Shown here: in pieces, positions 1 through 8,640 of the stretch
Layout: each line of letters begins with the position of its first letter
Position numbering within the stretch: position 1 is the first letter of the stretch
Assembly (NCBI GenBank): GCA_013697915.1
Contig: JACCVY010000144.1
Location: 1-45,635 of the forward strand
DNA: 45,635 nt
Source: Blastocatellia bacterium
GTDB taxonomy: Bacteria; Acidobacteriota; Blastocatellia; Pyrinomonadales; Pyrinomonadaceae
Reading direction: 5' to 3'
Made by a program: the position numbers and the translations under genes
Notes under the pieces: generated by a model
What the model saw: only the letters and a program-made list of their open reading frames with translations
Databases searched by the model: none
Told to the model about the DNA's origin: nothing

Positions 1-2
1 GC

Positions 3-326
3 GTGAACATCATGGCGATGGTAGCGGCAATGGCGAGCTTGCAGGACCGTGAACAAGTCGACCAAGGCCGCCGGCACAATACCGAAGTCAAGAACTATGT
101 CTATTCCGAGCTTGAAAAATCGGGGTACAAATTCATTCCCTCGCACGCTAACTTCATGATGATCGATTTGCGCCGCGAAGTGAGACCTGTCATAAGCGCT
201 ATGAGTGATCGCAACGTGCAAGTGGGTCGGGTCTTTCCTGCGATGCCAAACTTCATGCGCGTGACTATAGGAACCAGACCGCAGATGGAGGCTTTCGTTT
301 CTGCATTTCGCGCCGTAATGAGCTGA
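3..326 (+). CDS. HisC-like aminotransferase, C-terminal fragment (5' end outside window)
   Basis: This is the last 107 codons of a PLP-dependent fold-type I aminotransferase; the frame is open to the window edge, so the GTG at position 3 is an internal codon. The segment is the small C-terminal domain. The pattern SHANFMMIDL, then GRVFPAMPNFMRVTIGT, then a closing helix matches histidinol-phosphate aminotransferase-type proteins, where the arginine of the MRVTIGT strand (Arg82 of the fragment) binds the substrate carboxylate. The lysine that holds PLP lies upstream of the window. HisC converts histidinol phosphate to imidazole acetol phosphate in histidine synthesis, but related enzymes act on other amino acids, and no his genes are adjacent, so the substrate is not certain. 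An inverted repeat follows 20 bases after the stop codon. Confidence 0.8.
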   Translation: MNIMAMVAAMASLQDREQVDQGRRHNTEVKNYVYSELEKSGYKFIPSHANFMMIDLRREVRPVISAMSDRNVQVGRVFPAMPNFMRVTIGTRPQMEAFVSAFRAVMS

Positions 327-348
327 ATTTTCTGGGCGGACCTGTTGA

Positions 349-491
349 AGAGCGGGGGCAAGCCCGCCTTCCCGACCTAGAGACTTTTTGACTTGCGCGA
401 TCGTTTTCACGTTGAAAGCCTTTCCGGCCGCCGACCGCAACTCAACTCCGATAGGCTCAAGGTTGGTAAGGAGGGCTTGCCCCCGCTCTTT
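349..491. repeat. long inverted repeat after the aminotransferase gene
   Basis: Arms at about 349-377 and 460-491 are near-perfect reverse complements around the core GGGGGCAAGCCCGCC / GGAGGGCTTGCCCCC, separated by about 82 bases. The right arm is followed by TTTTTCTCG, so the structure could end transcription of the aminotransferase, but its length fits a repeat element better than a simple terminator. The short open frames that run through it look like products of the palindrome. The rest of 327-717 holds one more repeat (599-650) and no gene I can support. Confidence 0.7.
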
Positions 492-598
492 TTCTCGCGG
501 CCGAACCCCCTTTTCTGTGCAACGGCGGCTGCGTCAAGTTTTTGGAGGCTACGCCCCGAATCCCCTGGGGGCGCAGCGCTAATCCATCGAGCAAGGTC

Positions 599-650
599 AC
601 GGAAGGTCATAGATCTTCCGCACCTCAGACGGCATAGCCGTACTCAGCGA
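599..650. repeat. palindromic repeat, GGAAGGTC/GACCTTCC family, copy 1
   Basis: Two adjacent hairpins, GGAAGGTCATAGATCTTCC and CGGCATAGCCG. A second copy with the same order and spacing lies at 3508-3553 downstream of dnaJ (GGAAGGTCAGAGACCTTCC followed by GCGGCAAAGCCGC). Two independently placed copies that share sequence and layout mark this as a dispersed repeat family. Confidence 0.65.
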
Positions 651-705
651 GTACTTTCTACTCAAGCAAGCTTTCTCCTGCTTAGCTCCCTCATAGATTC
701 ATTGC

Positions 706-711
706 TAGAAT
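706..711 (+). promoter_or_regulatory. possible -10 element of tsaD placed for a leaderless transcript
   Basis: TAGAAT ends six bases before the tsaD ATG, and no Shine-Dalgarno sequence is visible in that interval. Transcription from this hexamer would begin at or next to the start codon. The -35 region is weak (TTAGCT at 682-687, 18-base spacer). A chance match cannot be excluded. Confidence 0.25.
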
Positions 712-717
712 CGTTTC

Positions 718-1794
718 ATGCTGGTTCTCGGGATCGAAACGTCATGTGATGAGACGGCCGCCGCACTTGTGCGCTACGGCCACGAAATCGTTTCGTCCGT
801 TATCGCTTCACAAATCGAAACTCACAAACGTTTTGGCGGCGTCGTTCCCGAGCTCGCTTCGCGCGAGCATCTCGACAAAATTGTGCCGATCGTCGAGGAA
901 GCGTTCACCCGCGCTAACATTCGAAAAAAAGAGATCGATGGCATCGCTGTGACTATCGGGCCAGGTTTGGTCGGCTCGTTATTGGTTGGCGTGTCTTATG
1001 CGAAGGCTATGGCTTTTGCGCTGGAAAAACCGCTGGTAGGAGTAAACCACATCGAGGGTCATATTTACTCCGTCGCCTTCGAAAATCCGCCAGTTGAATA
1101 TCCCGCGCTCGCTTTGGTTGTTTCCGGCGGACACACTAACCTTTTTTTCGTTCCTGAGCCGGGCAAGTACAAAGTGTTAGCGCGCACGCGCGACGATGCG
1201 GCCGGCGAGGCTTTCGATAAAGTTGCAAAGCTGCTGGGCCTGGGTTATCCCGGTGGTCCAATCATCGAACGTCTGGCGCGCGAAGGTAATCCGAAGGCGG
1301 TGAAGTTTTCCGTGCCGCGCATGGGCGATGGCTCACCTGATTTTAGTTTCAGCGGTTTGAAAACAGCGGTGACGAAATATGTGCGCGAAAGCGGAGTGCG
1401 CCCGGTTGAGAACGGTGATGCTCCATCGCAGGCGATAAAGGATCTGGCCGCCAGTTTCCAGAGCGTTGTTATCCGTTCTTTGGTGGGGACGACGGAACGC
1501 GTTGCGGCTGAGTATGGACCAAGAACGTTGATCGTCGGCGGGGGTGTCGCGTGCAATGGTGCGCTGCGCGATGCGGCGAGCAAGGCAGCCGCACAACTTG
1601 GCATTCCGGCCTACTTCCCTTCACTTCACCTCTCGACGGACAATGCGGCCATGATTGCCGCCGCCGGCACAGTGAAACTTCAGGCAGGCGAGCGCGCAGG
1701 TTTCGATCTTAATGCCGATGTGACGCTGCGTTTGCAAAATCTGGATAATCCGGATGAAGCCCTGCGAAAAGCGAAGGTTCGTTACCGCTTGTGA
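718..1794 (+). CDS. tsaD: tRNA N6-adenosine threonylcarbamoyltransferase TsaD
   Basis: TsaD transfers the threonylcarbamoyl group from threonylcarbamoyl-AMP to A37 of tRNAs that read ANN codons, working with TsaB and TsaE in the cytoplasm. The 358-residue length is normal. The protein begins with the ASKHA-fold N terminus [18 protein letters not shown]. The metal-binding histidines are seen in [11 protein letters not shown] (His111 and His115), the phosphate loop in [11 protein letters not shown], and the second-domain motifs [22 protein letters not shown] and STDNAAMIA follow in the expected order. The ATG start at 718 places the conserved IETSCDE motif at residues 6-12 as in other family members. 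The gene stands alone, between repeat-rich intergenic regions; tsaB and tsaE are not in the window. Confidence 0.97.
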   Translation: MLVLGIETSCDETAAALVRYGHEIVSSVIASQIETHKRFGGVVPELASREHLDKIVPIVEEAFTRANIRKKEIDGIAVTIGPGLVGSLLVGVSYAKAMAFALEKPLVGVNHIEGHIYSVAFENPPVEYPALALVVSGGHTNLFFVPEPGKYKVLARTRDDAAGEAFDKVAKLLGLGYPGGPIIERLAREGNPKAVKFSVPRMGDGSPDFSFSGLKTAVTKYVRESGVRPVENGDAPSQAIKDLAASFQSVVIRSLVGTTERVAAEYGPRTLIVGGGVACNGALRDAASKAAAQLGIPAYFPSLHLSTDNAAMIAAAGTVKLQAGERAGFDLNADVTLRLQNLDNPDEALRKAKVRYRL

Positions 1795-1795
1795 T

Positions 1796-1845
1796 GTCCG
1801 CCAAAATTCAGTTTGTCGTTTGTAAGGATGTTCGACAAACTGAAG
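1796..1845. repeat. degenerate TGTCCG/CGACAAACT palindrome, copy 1
   Basis: CAGTTTGTCG (1809-1818) and CGACAAACTG (1833-1842) form a perfect 10-base stem directly after the tsaD stop codon, preceded by TGTCCG. It resembles the better conserved copies at 16904-16959 and 35594-35661, where TGTCCGATAA is also paired with TTATCGGACA. A loose half-copy, AGTTTATCGGACA, is at 2167-2179. Confidence 0.55.
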
Positions 1846-1879
1846 GAAGGTCTGAACTAGTGTGAACTCGGGTATTCTT

Positions 1880-2131
1880 ACCGCGAAGCGGTTAGGTAAC
1901 TTAGCCCAGGGTTGCCGCGTCTCGCGGCTACCCTGGGATCGAATTGTGTACAAGGCCCACCCCGAAAGGGTTGCGTCCTGCGCCAATCGAATGAACAACG
2001 TGGAGCTGGACTCAACTTTCATCAAAAGCGACACAACCCCGTTGGGGTGTTGTTGGCATCGTTAAACCTGTTACCCAGGGTAGCCACGCCGCGCGGCAAC
2101 CCTGGGCTAAGTTACATAACCGCTTCGCGGT
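1880..2131. repeat. 250-base inverted-repeat element with CCCAGGGT arms, copy 1
   Basis: The arms at about 1880-1938 and 2063-2131 are reverse complements over roughly 55-60 bases with few mismatches: ACCGCGAAGCGGTTA opposite TAACCGCTTCGCGGT, then TTAGCCCAGGGTTGC opposite GCAACCCTGGGCTAA. Each arm contains its own small hairpin. The centre carries a further palindrome (CAACCCCGTTGGGGTG). A related element with CCCAGGGT arms is at 30655-30831. No transposase gene is present, so a MITE-like non-autonomous element is possible. Open frames crossing it have no recognisable protein content. Confidence 0.7.
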
Positions 2132-2186
2132 ACAAATCACGCTCAGACTTGATCAGAGCTTCCTGAAGTTTATCGGACATTAATGA

Positions 2187-2218
2187 GGCGGGCACCGTTG
2201 CCCGCCTTCTTTCTTGTT
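2187..2218 (+). terminator. Rho-independent terminator-like hairpin
   Basis: An 8-base perfect stem, GGCGGGCA / TGCCCGCC, with loop CCGT, followed by a T-rich run TTCTTTCTTGTT. It lies between the tsaD region and the convergent YARHG gene and is oriented for the plus strand. The remainder of 1795-2294 is taken up by the repeats listed separately. Confidence 0.6.
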
Positions 2219-2294
2219 GTCTGCTTATTAATCCTGCCTGGTGCCTACTTCACTTTGTCTTGGCCTCGTCACGCGAGGCCGGGAGTTGGCCTTA

Positions 2295-3449
2295 TCAACC
2301 TTCGATGACGCTCGCGGCGCTCACCGCCTTTTTCTCGTAAGCGGCAATGGTTGCGATGTTGCGTTTCTCCAGATCAGTTAACTGCGCATCCGTGAAATTC
2401 GGATCGGCTTTATACCAGGCGAAACTGGAAAAATACTTTTGCAGCCACGGTTCTTTGAAGACCTTACCGCGGCGCGCGTAAATCTCCTGGCGCATTTGAC
2501 TGGCATCCTCAACAAACAATCCATCGAGCAAGCTGCGCGTTACTGGCTTGCGACTAAGGTCATCGTGGATCTTAGTTTCATAAGCAACAATTGTCTCGAC
2601 GTTGCTCTTGTCCGCACCGGAAAGTTGTTCATCCTTAAAGTTGTCGTCCGGCTGGTACCAGGGCTGGCTGAAAAAATACTGCGCAAGCCAGGGCGCCTGA
2701 AAAGAACGGCCATGTCGCGCATAGACCTCGTTGCGCAGCAGTCGCAATTCATAAAGGCTCAAGCCGTGCAGCATCTGTGCAGAGATCAAGCGATTTTCAA
2801 ACAACTCCATGTCGCCGGGAGCAAGCGCTACTTTCCGTGAACGTTTTTGGGCCAGCGTAATCGTGGCGAGATTCTTCTCTTCGATCGCGGACAGCGACTT
2901 CGGATCATACTTGCCCGCCTTATACCAGTAGCGCTCGTCAAAGTACTGCTGTAGCCACGCATCGCTTTCAAAACGCTTGCCGTGAATCGCCTCGATTTCC
3001 GAGCGCAGCACCAGCCACTCGGCGCCGCTATGTTTGCCCAGTTTGCGCGGAGGCAACGCGCGCGTGCGCCAGTAACGCATATCGCCCGGCTGCACACTCT
3101 CGTGTTTGCTTGCTTCGGCGACGCGAATCAAGTCGAGATTGTTGCGCTCGGTCGCATTCAGCATCGAGTTTTGAAAGTCGGGATTGGCTTTGTACCAGGC
3201 TTGAGCTTCCAGATAGGTTTTGATCGTGGCGTCCTTGAAGATCCGGCCATGGCGCCCGAAAACAATGCCACGCATCAACGTCAAATCTTCAAGCGCAAGG
3301 CCCGTTACATCAGCGGACCTGAGCGCAGACTTGGCGAAATCAAAATTCTGCCAGCGCTGCATGCCGTCCTGCGCCTTAGCCGTGGCAGACGTCAAGACAA
3401 CAAGAATTGTGAGAATGAGAACATAAAATCTATGGGGGAAATGATTCAT
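2295..3449 (-). CDS. secreted protein with about four YARHG repeats
   Basis: I chose the ATG at 3449 rather than the longer frame from 3491. It has a GGAG sequence eight bases upstream and begins a clean signal peptide (MNHFPHRFYVLILTILVV, then cleavage near AKA-QDG). The mature protein of about 355 residues is built of four related units of roughly 80 residues. Each has a core such as RNEVYARHGRSF, RQEIYARRGKVF, RSEIEAIHGKRF or RGIVFGRHGRIF, then W-[LY]-Y-[FK]-x-W-Y-[KQ] and NxxTIxxYE. This is the YARHG domain, an extracellular module of unknown biochemical role. No catalytic motif is visible. It lies 115 bases downstream of dnaJ on the same strand, so it may be read as the last gene of the heat-shock operon, although a palindrome lies between them. 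Confidence is high for domain and secretion; the function is unknown. Confidence 0.85.
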   Translation of the reverse strand: MNHFPHRFYVLILTILVVLTSATAKAQDGMQRWQNFDFAKSALRSADVTGLALEDLTLMRGIVFGRHGRIFKDATIKTYLEAQAWYKANPDFQNSMLNATERNNLDLIRVAEASKHESVQPGDMRYWRTRALPPRKLGKHSGAEWLVLRSEIEAIHGKRFESDAWLQQYFDERYWYKAGKYDPKSLSAIEEKNLATITLAQKRSRKVALAPGDMELFENRLISAQMLHGLSLYELRLLRNEVYARHGRSFQAPWLAQYFFSQPWYQPDDNFKDEQLSGADKSNVETIVAYETKIHDDLSRKPVTRSLLDGLFVEDASQMRQEIYARRGKVFKEPWLQKYFSSFAWYKADPNFTDAQLTDLEKRNIATIAAYEKKAVSAASVIEG

Positions 3450-3507
3450 GACCAAACTCCGCCGTGCCCTTGGCACGAGGGCATAGCCCAATTGAATCTT
3501 AGAACTA

Positions 3508-3553
3508 ACGGAAGGTCAGAGACCTTCCGCACATCAAGCGGCAAAGCCGCGAC
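3508..3553. repeat. palindromic repeat, GGAAGGTC/GACCTTCC family, copy 2
   Basis: GGAAGGTCAGAGACCTTCC followed by GCGGCAAAGCCGC, the same two-hairpin layout as the copy at 599-650. It sits between dnaJ and the YARHG gene and could reduce read-through between them. Confidence 0.65.
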
Positions 3554-3564
3554 GATTCAGCGGT

Positions 3565-4680
3565 TTATCCGAAGATATCGCGAACCTTATCAACCAGGCC
3601 CTTGTCTTCCAAATCTTTGTTCTCAACTACCGCAAGCTGTTCAAGAAGTTTTCGCTGTTCGCGAGTCAACGACGTTGGGGTAACGACGCTCACGGAAACA
3701 AACAAGTCGCCGTGACCCCGGCCGCCGAGCACCGGCATGCCTTTATTTTTCAAACGAAACACCGTCCCCGTTTGCGTGCCAGTAGGAATCTTGATCTTCT
3801 CTTCACTTTCGATGGTCGGCACGAAAACGTCCGAGCCCAGGGCAGCCTGCGCGAAAGTGATCGGCAACGAGACGTAAAGGTTACTTCCCTGTCGTTCGAA
3901 CCGCTCATGTTCGGCGAGATGAATCACGACGTACAAATCGCCGGCTGGCCCACTCTGCGTGCCTGACTCTCCTTCGCCCTGCACTCGCAGACGCGAGCCG
4001 GTTTCGACACCCGCGGGAATCTTGACCTCCATTTGCTTCTCCTGCTCGACTCGGCCGGCGCCATGACAATCTGCGCACGGATTCTTAACGACGCGACCAG
4101 CGCCGCGGCAAACCGAACAGGTGCGGGCCACGGAAAAGAAACCTTGCTGATAGCGCACCTGGCCCGAGCCCTGGCAGTTGCTGCAGGTTTCGGGTTGCGA
4201 GCCTGCGGCTGCACCGTTGCCTTTGCACGTCTCGCAAGTTTCCAGCCGGGGAATACGCAGTTGCGCCGTCATCCCGGCGTAGGCTTCTTCCAGAGTTATT
4301 TCGAGATCGTAACGCAGGTCAGCGCCGCGTTGCGCAGTTGAACGGCGCGCGCCGCCACGGCCACTTCCGAACACGTCGCCAAACCCGAAAAGATCGCCAA
4401 GGATATCTTCGATGCCGCCAAATCCAGGCGCACCCCAGGTCTGCCCAGCTCCGCTCGAAACGCCTGCATGGCCAAAATGATCGTAACGCTGGCGCTGATT
4501 TGCATCAGCCAGCACGCTATACGCTTCAGCCGCTTCTTTGAACTTTTCTTCCGCGCTCGAGTCGCCCGGATTTTTGTCCGGATGGTACTTAACCGCCAGT
4601 CGCCGGTAGGCGCTTTTCATTTCCTGGTCAGTGGCGGTGCGACTGACTCCTAAAACTTCGTAATAATCTCGCTTGCTCAT
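3565..4680 (-). CDS. dnaJ: chaperone DnaJ
   Basis: DnaJ is the Hsp40 co-chaperone that binds unfolded clients and stimulates ATP hydrolysis by DnaK. The 371 residues show the full type I layout: J domain at about 3-70 with HPD at 33-35, a glycine/phenylalanine-rich linker (FGHAGVSSGAGQTWG, GGIEDILGDLFGFGD), then four zinc-binding CxxCxGxG modules (CETCKGNG, CSNCQGSG, CSVCRGAG, CADCHGAG) and the C-terminal substrate-binding domain with GDLYVVIHL and GDLFVSVSV. It is the fourth gene after hrcA, grpE and dnaK on the minus strand, about 60 bases after dnaK, so it is probably co-transcribed and heat-inducible with them. Confidence 0.97.
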   Translation of the reverse strand: MSKRDYYEVLGVSRTATDQEMKSAYRRLAVKYHPDKNPGDSSAEEKFKEAAEAYSVLADANQRQRYDHFGHAGVSSGAGQTWGAPGFGGIEDILGDLFGFGDVFGSGRGGARRSTAQRGADLRYDLEITLEEAYAGMTAQLRIPRLETCETCKGNGAAAGSQPETCSNCQGSGQVRYQQGFFSVARTCSVCRGAGRVVKNPCADCHGAGRVEQEKQMEVKIPAGVETGSRLRVQGEGESGTQSGPAGDLYVVIHLAEHERFERQGSNLYVSLPITFAQAALGSDVFVPTIESEEKIKIPTGTQTGTVFRLKNKGMPVLGGRGHGDLFVSVSVVTPTSLTREQRKLLEQLAVVENKDLEDKGLVDKVRDIFG

Positions 4681-4741
4681 TCAGTATTTCGTAAACCTTT
4701 CCTGGGCAATTTGGTTATCAAAATCGCTAGTTGATTGAAAG

Positions 4742-6583
4742 CTAGTTGGAATCCTCAGCGACTGTCGGTACCGCCCCGTCCGACGGGTTCATCATCGCGT
4801 TAGTGAGTTGCGCAGCGACTCGCTCGAGCGCGGTCAGTGCCTTATTAATTGTCTCGCGTCCCTCTGCGTTCGCCGCTGCTTCAGCTTCGCTGAAAACGCG
4901 ATCGGCGATCTCCTGATCGTTAGCCGAAAGCATTCCACCAAACTTGGTGAACGATTTCTGCGTGTTGCGCAGTAAGGACTCGAGCTTGTTGCGCAAGACG
5001 ACCACCTCTTTCGCGTCGCGATCGGTATCGGCAAAGGTTTCCGCCTCTTTGATCAAATGCTGAATCTCATCGGGAGCGAGGCCCGAGGTCGGCGTGATGC
5101 GCATCTGCTGTTCGCGGCCGGTAGCTTTGTCCTGGGCCGAAACAGAAACGATTCCGTTAGCGTCGACCTCGAAAGTTACGTCGACTTGCGGCACGCCGCG
5201 GGGGCTCGGCGGTATGCCAACCAACTCGAATTTTCCCAGCGAGCGATTGCCTTCCGCAACTTCGCGCTCGCCCTGCAGGATATGAATCTCGACGGACGTT
5301 TGGTTATCCACGACCGTTGTAAATGTCAGGCTGTTGCGCAGTGGAATGGTCGAATTGCGATCGATGATTTTGGTGAACAAGCCACCGCGCGTTTCCAGTC
5401 CCAGGCTCAAGGGCAGAACGTCCAGCAGCACGATGTCTTTAACTTCACCCGTTAAGACGCCGCCTTGAATCGCAGCGCCCATCGCCACAACTTCGTCCGG
5501 ATTGATTTCCGCCGACGGTTTCTTGCCAAAAATTTTCTCAACCGTGCGCTCAACAATCGGCGAGCGAGTCTGGCCGCCAACCAGAATAACTTTGTCGATA
5601 TCCGCTGGTTGGAGTTTTGCGTCCTGCAGCGCGCGCTGGCACGGTTCTATTGTTTGATTGATCAGATCGCCAATCAGCTTTTCAAACTCATCGCGGGTCA
5701 GTGGCTTATTGAAGTGTTTTGGGCCAGTCGCGTCAGCCGCAATAAAGGGCAGGTTGATGTTCGTCTCAGTCGCCGACGAGAGTTCGCATTTCGCGCGCTC
5801 GGCAACTTCCTTCAGACGCTGCAGGGCCAGCCGATCCTTGCGTAGATCGATTCCGGTGTCGCTCAGAAACTGATCCGCCATCCAGTTCATGATGCGTTCG
5901 TCGATGTCTTCACCGCCGAGAAAAGTATTGCCGGACGTGGACAACACCTCGAACACACCGTCGCTCATTTCAAGGATCGAAATATCAAACGTGCCGCCTC
6001 CCAAATCATAGACGGCGATGCGCTCTACATCGGATTTGCCTAGTCCGTAAGCAAGCGCGGCGGCGGTTGGTTCGTTGATGATTCGCTCAACTGTTAACCC
6101 CGCGATTTTGCCGGCGTCCTTGGTCGCCTGGCGCTGGGTGTCATCGAAGTAGGCGGGCACGGTGATGATCGCGTCCGTTACCGGCTCGCCCAGAAAGTCT
6201 TCCGCTGCGGCCTTCAGCCGTTGCAGCACGATTCCGGACAGCTCGGGCGGACTATAGCTGCGGCCCTGAACGCGCACGCGTGCGTCGCCGTTTGGCGAGT
6301 CTACAATTTCAAATGCCGAAGTCTCGCGCATTCGCTGCACTTCGCGTGAGTTGTACTTGCGACCAATCAAGCGTTTGACGGCGTAGACAGTGTTCGCGGC
6401 ATTGGTCACTGCCTGGCGTTTCGCAATCTGGCCCACCAAACGCTCGCCTTTGTCGGTGAAGCCCACCACGCTGGGAGTAGTTCTGCCTCCTTCTTTATTG
6501 GGCACGATTTGAACCGTCCCGCCTTCCAGAACGGAAACGCAGCAATTTGTCGTGCCCAAATCAATGCCTATGGCTTTTCCCAT
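4742..6583 (-). CDS. dnaK: chaperone protein DnaK (Hsp70)
   Basis: DnaK is the ATP-dependent Hsp70 that binds exposed hydrophobic segments with DnaJ and GrpE as partners. At 613 residues it has the complete nucleotide-binding domain: [20 protein letters not shown] at the N terminus, the [17 protein letters not shown] segment, [25 protein letters not shown] and [13 protein letters not shown]. The linker [16 protein letters not shown] leads to the beta-sandwich domain and helical lid. The C-terminal tail is short and ends in an acidic sequence (TVAEDSN) instead of the longer EEVKDKK-type tail of the E. coli protein. It lies between grpE and dnaJ, 30 bases after grpE. Confidence 0.97.
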   Translation of the reverse strand: MGKAIGIDLGTTNCCVSVLEGGTVQIVPNKEGGRTTPSVVGFTDKGERLVGQIAKRQAVTNAANTVYAVKRLIGRKYNSREVQRMRETSAFEIVDSPNGDARVRVQGRSYSPPELSGIVLQRLKAAAEDFLGEPVTDAIITVPAYFDDTQRQATKDAGKIAGLTVERIINEPTAAALAYGLGKSDVERIAVYDLGGGTFDISILEMSDGVFEVLSTSGNTFLGGEDIDERIMNWMADQFLSDTGIDLRKDRLALQRLKEVAERAKCELSSATETNINLPFIAADATGPKHFNKPLTRDEFEKLIGDLINQTIEPCQRALQDAKLQPADIDKVILVGGQTRSPIVERTVEKIFGKKPSAEINPDEVVAMGAAIQGGVLTGEVKDIVLLDVLPLSLGLETRGGLFTKIIDRNSTIPLRNSLTFTTVVDNQTSVEIHILQGEREVAEGNRSLGKFELVGIPPSPRGVPQVDVTFEVDANGIVSVSAQDKATGREQQMRITPTSGLAPDEIQHLIKEAETFADTDRDAKEVVVLRNKLESLLRNTQKSFTKFGGMLSANDQEIADRVFSEAEAAANAEGRETINKALTALERVAAQLTNAMMNPSDGAVPTVAEDSN

Positions 6584-6614
6584 TTTTGTGAATCCTATTG
6601 GAGGAGCATGCTAA

Positions 6615-7358
6615 TCATTTTTTGACAGCGACTTTTACGAGCGAGGGCCTTATCAATTTATCTCCCAGTTTGAAGCCGCGGACTATTTCCTGCATGACCG
6701 TGTCCGGCTCGTACTCGTCCGTTTCTTCGGTGACGACAGCTTCGTGGACGTGTGGATTGAACATCTCGCCCTCAGCGGGGACCGGCTTTACGCCAAACGC
6801 ATCCAGTACTCCGTTCAACTGTTTGTAGATCAAATCCACGCCGCTGAGAAAGTGGCGAAACTCGTCGGATTCACTAGCTTCTACTGAGGCTTCGGTTTCC
6901 AGCGCTCGTTTCAGGTTATCCAAAACCGGTAACAGCTTTGCGGCAATGTCAGCGACTACGCGGTTGTAAGTCTCGGTCCGTTCGCGCTCCATGCGCTTGC
7001 GGTAATTCTCAAAATCAGCCTGCCGCCGAGCCAAACTATCCCGCAAGTCTTTGGCTTCGCCTTCGAGTCGCTTTAGTTCCGCACGGGTCGCGACCAGCTC
7101 GGCAACCTCAGGACCACCGGCGTTGGGAGCAACATCTGCGGGCGAACCGTCTGCCTGAGGCGACGAGCGCACGGGTGGATCGGTCTCAGCAAATGTTTCG
7201 TGGTCGAGATCCGGTAGACCGGATTCAGGCGTGCCGGGTGTCACGTCGCCAGAATTCTCCAGTTCCTTCGACACGGCTTCGGAATCGTCTTCGCCGTTGC
7301 CATCGTCAAAATTTACAGGAATGTGTTTCGCCCTGTTTCCCTTATCTTCAGGAGCCAT
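6615..7358 (-). CDS. grpE: nucleotide exchange factor GrpE
   Basis: GrpE releases ADP from DnaK and so resets the chaperone cycle. The conserved core begins near residue 80: a long coiled coil (LKRLEGEAKDLRDSLARRQA), DFENYRKRMERER, then LLPVLDNLKRALE, and the beta domain with PAEGEMFNPHVHEAV and IVRGFKLGDKLIRPSLVKV at the C terminus. The first 75 residues are acidic, rich in D, E, P and S, and probably disordered; this part varies widely in the family. I prefer the ATG at 7358. An in-frame TTG at 7379 would add seven residues, and neither start has a strong ribosome-binding site. The gene follows hrcA by 35 bases and precedes dnaK by 31. Confidence 0.93.
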   Translation of the reverse strand: MAPEDKGNRAKHIPVNFDDGNGEDDSEAVSKELENSGDVTPGTPESGLPDLDHETFAETDPPVRSSPQADGSPADVAPNAGGPEVAELVATRAELKRLEGEAKDLRDSLARRQADFENYRKRMERERTETYNRVVADIAAKLLPVLDNLKRALETEASVEASESDEFRHFLSGVDLIYKQLNGVLDAFGVKPVPAEGEMFNPHVHEAVVTEETDEYEPDTVMQEIVRGFKLGDKLIRPSLVKVAVKK

Positions 7359-7393
7359 GTCTACACTTAAATTCTGCAAAGGTTAAGAAGGAA

Positions 7394-8515
7394 TCACGCC
7401 CGCGCATCATCATTGAGCCGGCGCTCAATTAACCGCGCCATGTAGTTTACCATAGCCATGATCCGGGAATACTCAATCCTCATCGGACCCACAACACCCA
7501 AAGTGCCGAGATGTTCGCTGGAGCTGAGCTGGTATGGCGCGGTTATCAAAGCGCAGTTTCGCAGGGATGGATTGGGGTGCTCGCGTCCGATGACAACGTG
7601 TACGTCGCCGGCCATGGAAATTTGGTCACGCGCCACGCACTCGTTCAATATCTTTATGAGCCGGGATTTTTCTTCAAAAGTTCGAAACAGTTCCCGCATG
7701 CGGTCGATATCAACAAAATCAGGCTTAGCGAGCATGTTTGAAGCACCGTCAACATAAACGTCGCCGCCGCCTGTGTCCTCGCCTTCGAGACTCATGTCAC
7801 AAAGCAGAATTGCATTTCGCAGCAGGCGATCGTAAAGGGCTTTCTCCTGCCGCATCAATTCCAGAATCTCCGTGCGAATAGTCAACAGGCTCTTGCCACT
7901 AAACTCAACGTTAAGATAACGCGCCGTGCTTTCAAGGTCATCCTGCGTAATCTGATCTTCCAGCCTGATAATCTTGTTGTGCACCGTGTTTGCAGTGGTA
8001 ACCAGAATCACCAGGATGCGTTTGTCGGAAAGCTGCACAAACTCGATGTGATTCAGGCGGTTGTCGGCCAGAGATGGCGAGAAAACAATACCGACATTCT
8101 CAGACAGTTCGGAAAGCGCGTGAGACATCTTCTCCATAACTCGATCGGAAGATGTTGCTGAATCGAGACCGGTTGAGGCAAAGACTCTGTCGATCGTGCG
8201 TAAGTCGGCCCGGGAGAGCCGTGCTTCCTCAAGAGTGTTGTCGACATAATAACGATAGCCCTTGTCGGTCGGCGTACGGCCTGCCGAAGTATGGGGCTGC
8301 TCGACCAAACCGGCCTCTTCCAGCTCGGCCAACACATTTCTAATAGTTGCCGAGCTCCAACCTGAGCTTCGGCCAAAGCGATCGGCGAGCGCGCGCGAAC
8401 TTACCGCCTCGCCCGTTCCCAGATGCTCCTTGATCAGGGCCGCGAGCACGGCCTGGGCACGAGGATCGACGGCATCAGTCACTGTAGTATGAATACTTGA
8501 GTGGCGACGGGGCAT
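7394..8515 (-). CDS. hrcA: heat-inducible transcription repressor HrcA
   Basis: HrcA represses class I heat-shock genes by binding CIRCE operators and needs GroEL for activity, which couples chaperone demand to expression. The 373-residue protein has the N-terminal winged helix (VLAALIKEHLGTGEAVSSR, then SSATIRNVLAELEEAGLV and the wing SAGRTPTDKGYRYYVD) and the C-terminal GAF-like sensor domain ending near GPMRIEYSRIMAMVNYMARL. It is the first gene of the operon hrcA-grpE-dnaK-dnaJ, and a good sigma-70-type promoter lies about 100 bases upstream. By eye I found no CIRCE operator (TTAGCACTC-N9-GAGTGCTAA) upstream of hrcA, so its target may be elsewhere, for example at groESL, or may have diverged. 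Confidence 0.96.
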   Translation of the reverse strand: MPRRHSSIHTTVTDAVDPRAQAVLAALIKEHLGTGEAVSSRALADRFGRSSGWSSATIRNVLAELEEAGLVEQPHTSAGRTPTDKGYRYYVDNTLEEARLSRADLRTIDRVFASTGLDSATSSDRVMEKMSHALSELSENVGIVFSPSLADNRLNHIEFVQLSDKRILVILVTTANTVHNKIIRLEDQITQDDLESTARYLNVEFSGKSLLTIRTEILELMRQEKALYDRLLRNAILLCDMSLEGEDTGGGDVYVDGASNMLAKPDFVDIDRMRELFRTFEEKSRLIKILNECVARDQISMAGDVHVVIGREHPNPSLRNCALITAPYQLSSSEHLGTLGVVGPMRIEYSRIMAMVNYMARLIERRLNDDARA

Positions 8516-8611
8516 GAATTACTACTCTAAAGACAGGCGTTTCGCAGAATTGAGTAACAACAAAGCGATTATTTCGAGCGCGCAAAGCCTTCAAACTAAA
8601 CAACTCATCGC

Positions 8612-8640
8612 AGTATAAAGAATCGCGTAGAACGCTGCAA
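8612..8640 (-). promoter_or_regulatory. sigma-70-type promoter of the hrcA-grpE-dnaK-dnaJ operon
   Basis: On the minus strand, TTGCAG (8640-8635) and TATACT (8617-8612) are separated by 17 bases, and the hrcA ATG lies about 97 bases downstream of the -10. Both hexamers are close to consensus and the spacing is ideal. Confidence 0.6.

Noticed and set aside
388-749. Open frames of 64 and 118 codons before tsaD
   Set aside because: They run through the inverted repeat at 349-491 and the palindrome at 599-650, overlap the tsaD start and have no protein-like pattern.
1862-2166. Open frames of 67 and 84 codons after tsaD
   Set aside because: They are translations of the inverted-repeat element at 1880-2131.
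2982-3683. 233-codon plus-strand frame opposite the YARHG gene
   Set aside because: It is antisense to clear YARHG domains, crosses a palindrome into dnaJ and shows no domain.
5057-5845. Plus-strand frames of 126-132 codons opposite dnaK
   Set aside because: They mirror the strong codon bias of dnaK on the other strand and carry no known motif.
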